A stretch of 18,020 bases of DNA, taken from LSUCC0057 sp048549915 (lineage in GTDB: Bacteria > Pseudomonadota > Gammaproteobacteria > Pseudomonadales > Porticoccaceae). Where the stretch lies: the NCBI GenBank assembly GCA_048549915.1, contig JBLYYE010000004.1:1-18020 (forward strand), in the 5' to 3' direction. Shown here in pieces: positions 15,291-18,020 of this stretch. A program made the translations under genes and the position numbers. The notes under the pieces were generated by a model. The model saw nothing but the letters and a program-made list of their open reading frames with translations. It did no database searches and was not told where the DNA came from. Numbering within the stretch: position 1 is the stretch's first letter; every line of letters begins with the position of its first letter.

Positions 15291-16606
15291 CGGCGCTTCG
15301 CTCGCATCAGTTTCTCAATTTCACTGCGCTCAACGGGTACTTGCCGAGTCATATTTTCAACCCCGCGCTTTTTGACGACGATATTGTCTTCGATTCGCAC
15401 GGCAATACCGCGCCACTTCTCTGCAACCGCCGTGGCACTGCGCGGAATATAGATTCCCGGTTCAATAGTCAGCACCATGCCCGGCTCAAACTCTCGCCAC
15501 TGGCCGTGAATCTTGTAGTCGCCGACATCGTGTACATCCATCCCCAACCAGTGACCTGCGCTGTGCATGTAAAACTCGCGGTAGGCACCGCGCTCAATCA
15601 ACTCATTGACTTCACCATCGAGAATACCCAGATCAACCAAACCGGCGGTGATCACCTCGACCGTCACCTGGTTGGCAACATTAAACGGCTTGCCGACACG
15701 CACTGCTTTAATTGCCGCATTGTTAGCCGCCAAAACCAGGTCGTAAATGGCGGACTGTGCGCGGCTAAAACGGCCATTGACCGGGAACGTGCGGGTAATA
15801 TCTGCCGCGTAGTCAGCGTATTCACAGCCGGCATCGATCAACACCAGCTCACCGTCCACCAAAGGTGCGCGGTTGTCTATGTAGTGCAGCGTGCAGCCGT
15901 TGTTACCACCGCCAACAATGGTGGTGTAGGCCGGAGCGGCGGCGCCACAGTCGGCAAAGTGGTGTTCGATGGTCGCTTGCAGCTGATATTCGTAGAGCCC
16001 AGGAGTGCAGCGCTGCATCGCCAAACAGTGTGCTTGCGCTGAAATTGTCGCGGCTTGACGCATCAGCTTCAATTCAGCGGCGGTTTTAATCAGGCGCATT
16101 TCGTGCAGCGTGTGGTCGAGATCGACAAACTCTCCGGGCGGTATAGCGCCGCGACCTTGGCTATCGCCGAGTTGCTGCACATAGTCGAGCAGCTGGCGGT
16201 CAAAGTCGGGCTGTTTGCCGATGGCGTAGTAGACCCGCGACTTGCCCTCGAGCAGCCCCGGCAGTATTTCGTCGAGGTCATCGATAGGAAACGCATCATC
16301 CATACCAAACTGCTCAATAGCGCCCTGTTGGCCGTAGCGAAAGCCGTCCCAGGTTTCTCGCAGCGCATCTTTTTCTCGACAGAACAGGACTGTTTCACCT
16401 TTGGCGCGACCGGGCATTAACACCAGTACCGCCTGCGGCTCTGGGAAACCGCTCAAATAACTGAGATTAGTACTCTGTTTGTAGGGGTAGTGTGTATCGC
16501 GTGAGCGCACCGCTTCTGGAGCGGCAGCAATAATTGCGATGCTGTCTGGGAGCATTTGCGCCATCAACTCGCGGCGGCGCTCTGCGTAACCTTTCAGGGC
16601 AATCAT
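15287..16606 (-). CDS. pepP: Xaa-Pro aminopeptidase (aminopeptidase P)
   Basis: PepP is a cytoplasmic dimetal aminopeptidase that removes an N-terminal residue preceding proline. The 439-aa protein aligns end to end with E. coli PepP (about 441 aa). The N-terminal domain contains the family segment YPYKQSTNLSYLSGF, and the C-terminal pita-bread domain has all five metal ligands: D258 (LIDAGCEY), D269 (ADITRTFPVNG), H352 (HSAGHWLGMDVHD), E382 (EPGIYI) and E406 (RIEDN). It should be catalytically competent. The ATG at 16606 lacks a clear Shine-Dalgarno and begins 11 nt after the ygfB stop. Its stop overlaps the ubiH start as ATGA. The link with ubiquinone genes is a long-standing gammaproteobacterial gene order without a known biochemical reason. 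Confidence 0.97.
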   Translation of the reverse strand: MIALKGYAERRRELMAQMLPDSIAIIAAAPEAVRSRDTHYPYKQSTNLSYLSGFPEPQAVLVLMPGRAKGETVLFCREKDALRETWDGFRYGQQGAIEQFGMDDAFPIDDLDEILPGLLEGKSRVYYAIGKQPDFDRQLLDYVQQLGDSQGRGAIPPGEFVDLDHTLHEMRLIKTAAELKLMRQAATISAQAHCLAMQRCTPGLYEYQLQATIEHHFADCGAAAPAYTTIVGGGNNGCTLHYIDNRAPLVDGELVLIDAGCEYADYAADITRTFPVNGRFSRAQSAIYDLVLAANNAAIKAVRVGKPFNVANQVTVEVITAGLVDLGILDGEVNELIERGAYREFYMHSAGHWLGMDVHDVGDYKIHGQWREFEPGMVLTIEPGIYIPRSATAVAEKWRGIAVRIEDNIVVKKRGVENMTRQVPVERSEIEKLMRAKRR

Positions 16607-16617
16607 CAGCGTAAGAT

Positions 16618-17160
16618 TTAGTGGACCGTCGGCGCAGGTGGCTGCTCACCGCCGCGCAGGTCGTCAAACAGCAATTGTACGGCCACACGAATGTATTCAC
16701 ACAGTTCGACATAGTCGCGCTCTTCGTCATCATCGCCCTGCAAGTCGGTAGAAACTTGAGCGATCGCCGCGAGATCCTCGAGCGCCTCGCGGCCCTCTTC
16801 GGTGACATTAAATGCACCGCCAAGGCCTTCGCCAACACCGGAGAGAAACGCCCCACACCACTCGCCCGTTGCGGCGAGGCGATCGGCTAAAGGCAGCTCT
16901 TCACTGGGCAGCAGCAGTTGAAAACTGAAGCCCTGGTCTGAGATCCCCTCAATAACTAACGCCAAATAGTCGCGCAAAGCGTCATCTGCGGCAGCGGCGC
17001 GCTCCTCGTCGAGCGTCAGCCATTCGGCGGAAAGCGTCACCAGCTCATCAATCGAGACGGCGCCAGCAGCTATCCGACCACAGACAAAACCGTGGTAAGA
17101 AGAGGGCGTCACTGAGAGCCGCAGCTCATAAAAAAATGCTTCTATCTGTTCGAAATCCAC
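16618..17160 (-). CDS. ygfB: UPF0149 family protein YgfB
   Basis: This is a small acidic cytoplasmic protein of the UPF0149/YecA-like family. Its molecular role is not settled in general. In Pseudomonas aeruginosa, YgfB has been reported to counter the activator AlpA and so affect a cell-wall amidase and beta-lactam resistance. Whether that holds here is unknown. The 180-aa protein begins with the characteristic SSYHGFVCGRIAAG (20-33). The mid-section contains GEWCGAFLSGVGEGLG, and the C-terminus contains DDDEERDYVELCEYIRVAVQLLFDDL. The family's usual length is about 180-195. It heads the minus-strand unit with pepP, ubiH and ubiI, divergent from the zapB-like gene. A GTGGGG stretch about 9 nt upstream may serve the ATG at 17160. 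Confidence 0.9.
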   Translation of the reverse strand: MDFEQIEAFFYELRLSVTPSSYHGFVCGRIAAGAVSIDELVTLSAEWLTLDEERAAAADDALRDYLALVIEGISDQGFSFQLLLPSEELPLADRLAATGEWCGAFLSGVGEGLGGAFNVTEEGREALEDLAAIAQVSTDLQGDDDEERDYVELCEYIRVAVQLLFDDLRGGEQPPAPTVH

Positions 17161-17197
17161 CGCACTGCCCCACTTTTTAAACTTTTAATCGGCCGCT

Positions 17198-17206
17198 ATC
17201 CTAGCA
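17198..17206 (-). promoter_or_regulatory. Possible extended -10 promoter of the ygfB unit
   Basis: On the minus strand, TGC precedes TAGGAT (17198-17203), fitting an extended -10 element. No good -35 box is found at 16-18 nt. The leader would be about 30 nt. Confidence 0.35.
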
Positions 17207-17255
17207 CCGTTGCGAAGCTGCTGCATCAGAACCAGACAGCCCGAACGCGGCGCGA

Positions 17256-17284
17256 TTGACCCGCGCAGAGCCCGCGCCTATAGT
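17256..17284 (+). promoter_or_regulatory. Sigma-70 promoter of the zapB-like/zapA genes
   Basis: A -35 box TTGACC (17256-17261) and a -10 box TATAGT (17279-17284) are separated by exactly 17 nt. A start near 17291 would give a leader of about 60 nt before the zapB-like ATG. This is one of the best promoters in the window. Confidence 0.75.
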
Positions 17285-17350
17285 GCTTAAATATCTGCGT
17301 AAATAGCACCCTTATACCACCACCGCACCGCGAGCGTTTTTCTCACAATC

Positions 17351-17557
17351 ATGACTGACCCAGACCATCCGTTACTGGAAAAAATTGACCAACTCATCGC
17401 CCTCTGCGATCAGATGAAGCGCGACAATCAGCAACTGGTTGAACGCCAATCTGGCCTGCTGACTGAACGCAGCCAACTGGTCGAACAGAACGAATTGGCT
17501 CGTCAAAAGATTGAGCTGATGATCAACCGCTTGCGCGGCCTCAACACGGACCAGTAG
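17351..17557 (+). CDS. ZapB-like coiled-coil cell division protein (TIGR02449 type)
   Basis: This is a 68-aa, almost wholly helical protein with leucine heptads (LLEKIDQLIALCDQMKRDN, then LLTERSQLVEQNELARQKI), predicted to form a coiled coil. Small proteins of this kind encoded just before zapA in gammaproteobacteria are annotated as a ZapB-like family. Such a protein would be expected to associate with ZapA at the division site, but direct evidence is limited. No strong Shine-Dalgarno precedes the ATG at 17351. The promoter at 17256-17284 serves it, and zapA follows 11 nt downstream. The sequence is not clearly homologous to E. coli ZapB (81 aa), so I give no symbol. Confidence 0.82.
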   Translation: MTDPDHPLLEKIDQLIALCDQMKRDNQQLVERQSGLLTERSQLVEQNELARQKIELMINRLRGLNTDQ

Positions 17558-17560
17558 GGG
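17556..17560 (+). promoter_or_regulatory. Ribosome binding site of zapA
   Basis: AGGGG overlaps the stop codon of the zapB-like gene (17555-17557) and lies 8 nt before the zapA ATG. Confidence 0.65.
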
Positions 17561-17568
17561 CAACTATC

Positions 17569-17859
17569 ATGAGCAACTCATTAAAAATTAAGATCCTCGA
17601 CAAAGAGTATCAGGTCGCGTGTAAACCAGAGGACCGCGCTGCACTTGAGCAATCCGCAGAGCTACTCAACGAGAAGATGCAAGAGGTGCGCCGCGGTGGC
17701 GCTATTATTGGTCTAGATCGAATTGCGGTTATGACCGCCCTCAATCTGGCCTATGAGCTGATTGCCAACCGCGACAATAGCGGTGCACAGAGCGAGAGCA
17801 ACGCGATAATCGATAGCGCTCAAGAGCGTTTAGAAGCCGCGCTAGAACGGTTCAACTAA
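17569..17859 (+). CDS. zapA: Cell division protein ZapA
   Basis: ZapA binds FtsZ and bundles its filaments, stabilising the cytokinetic Z-ring. The 96-aa protein has the N-terminal globular part with the family opening LKIKILDKEYQVACKPEDRAALEQSAELLNEKMQE (5-39). The helix GLDRIAVMTALNLAYEL follows (48-64), then a C-terminal coiled coil ending in AQERLEAALERF. Length is slightly below the E. coli protein (109 aa). It is encoded immediately after the zapB-like gene and directly before 6S RNA, the arrangement known from E. coli and Pseudomonas. No intrinsic terminator is visible between its stop and the 6S start, so some read-through is possible. Confidence 0.94.
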   Translation: MSNSLKIKILDKEYQVACKPEDRAALEQSAELLNEKMQEVRRGGAIIGLDRIAVMTALNLAYELIANRDNSGAQSESNAIIDSAQERLEAALERFN

Positions 17860-17901
17860 AGCAAAAAATCTTACCGCAACTCTGTCGAGCCGCGCTGCGC
17901 C

Positions 17902-17907
17902 TATGCT
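17902..17907 (+). promoter_or_regulatory. -10 box of the 6S RNA promoter
   Basis: TATGCT (17902-17907) is suitably placed for a start near 17914-17919. No near-consensus -35 box is seen 16-18 nt upstream (ACTCTG at 17879-17884). Confidence 0.5.
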
Positions 17908-17914
17908 AGACTGA

Positions 17915-18020
17915 TCATCACCTGGGGTGTTGGCCAGTCGCGAAGTCCTTGAGCCGATACTTTTTACCCGGCCTCGCTGCGTGAGAGCTGTTGTGCACGT
18001 CCGCTCGACGGAAAGCCTGA
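17915..18020 (+). ncRNA. ssrS: 6S RNA, 5' part only
   Basis: 6S RNA mimics an open promoter and binds sigma-70 RNA polymerase, lowering transcription from many promoters in stationary phase. The segment GGGGTGTTGGCCAGTC (17924-17939), then CCTTGAGCCGATAC, and later GTCCGCTCGACGGAAAGCCT match the conserved 5' half of E. coli and Pseudomonas 6S RNA as I remember it. Its place just after zapA is the standard one. About 106 nt are present of an expected 180 or so; the 3' strand of the closing stem lies beyond the right edge. The 5' end is uncertain by a few bases. Confidence 0.9.

Noticed and set aside
15341..16042. A 233-codon open frame on the plus strand opposite pepP
   Set aside because: It mirrors the codon structure of pepP, which has all five metal ligands. 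No independent coding signal is seen.

Overview
The window is a dense, typical housekeeping stretch of a gammaproteobacterial chromosome, roughly 58% GC by eye. All 17 protein genes look intact. I see no insertion sequences, phage genes, CRISPR arrays, tRNA genes or pseudogenes. Two gene neighbourhoods match Pseudomonas-type gammaproteobacteria. One is tyrS / mepM-anmK / erpA / DUF6776 / argC on the left. The other is visC(ubiI)-ubiH-pepP-ygfB / zapB-like-zapA-6S RNA on the right. HemB is also of the Pseudomonas metal-binding type. A member of the Pseudomonadales/Cellvibrionales group is a reasonable inference; genus cannot be told from this sequence.

Layout. 1-150: a strong minus-strand sigma-70 promoter with a GC-rich discriminator, firing out of the left edge, probably into an rRNA operon. 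151-1452 (-): tyrS. 1651-4241 (+): mepM-like endopeptidase and anmK, overlapping. 4256-6380 (-): argC, then a DUF6776-like membrane protein, then erpA with its own promoter. 6499-12853 (+): a CLC chloride transporter, hemJ, hemL, hemB, rsuA and rsmC, closely packed and plausibly one transcription unit or two. 12850-17160 (-): ygfB, pepP, ubiH and ubiI, the last three joined by ATGA overlaps. 17351-18020 (+): zapB-like, zapA and the 5' part of 6S RNA, which runs off the right edge.

Functional grouping. MepM opens peptidoglycan cross-links and AnmK recycles an anhydro-muramyl sugar. HemL and HemB are early steps of tetrapyrrole synthesis by the C5 route, and HemJ is the late protoporphyrinogen oxidase. 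UbiH and UbiI are ring hydroxylases of aerobic ubiquinone synthesis. RsuA and RsmC modify 16S rRNA. ErpA delivers Fe-S clusters. ZapA and the ZapB-like protein belong to the division Z-ring. 6S RNA tunes RNA polymerase in stationary phase.

I found no previously undescribed multi-gene system and do not want to force one. The points most worth a second look are: the CLC protein, which lacks the usual internal proton glutamate and has altered selectivity motifs; the left-edge promoter, with an inverted repeat across its -35 box and a hairpin predicted at the very 5' end of its transcript; an apparently shared, near-symmetric -10 box between argC and clcA; and the Asp-to-Glu change in the UbiH flavin motif.
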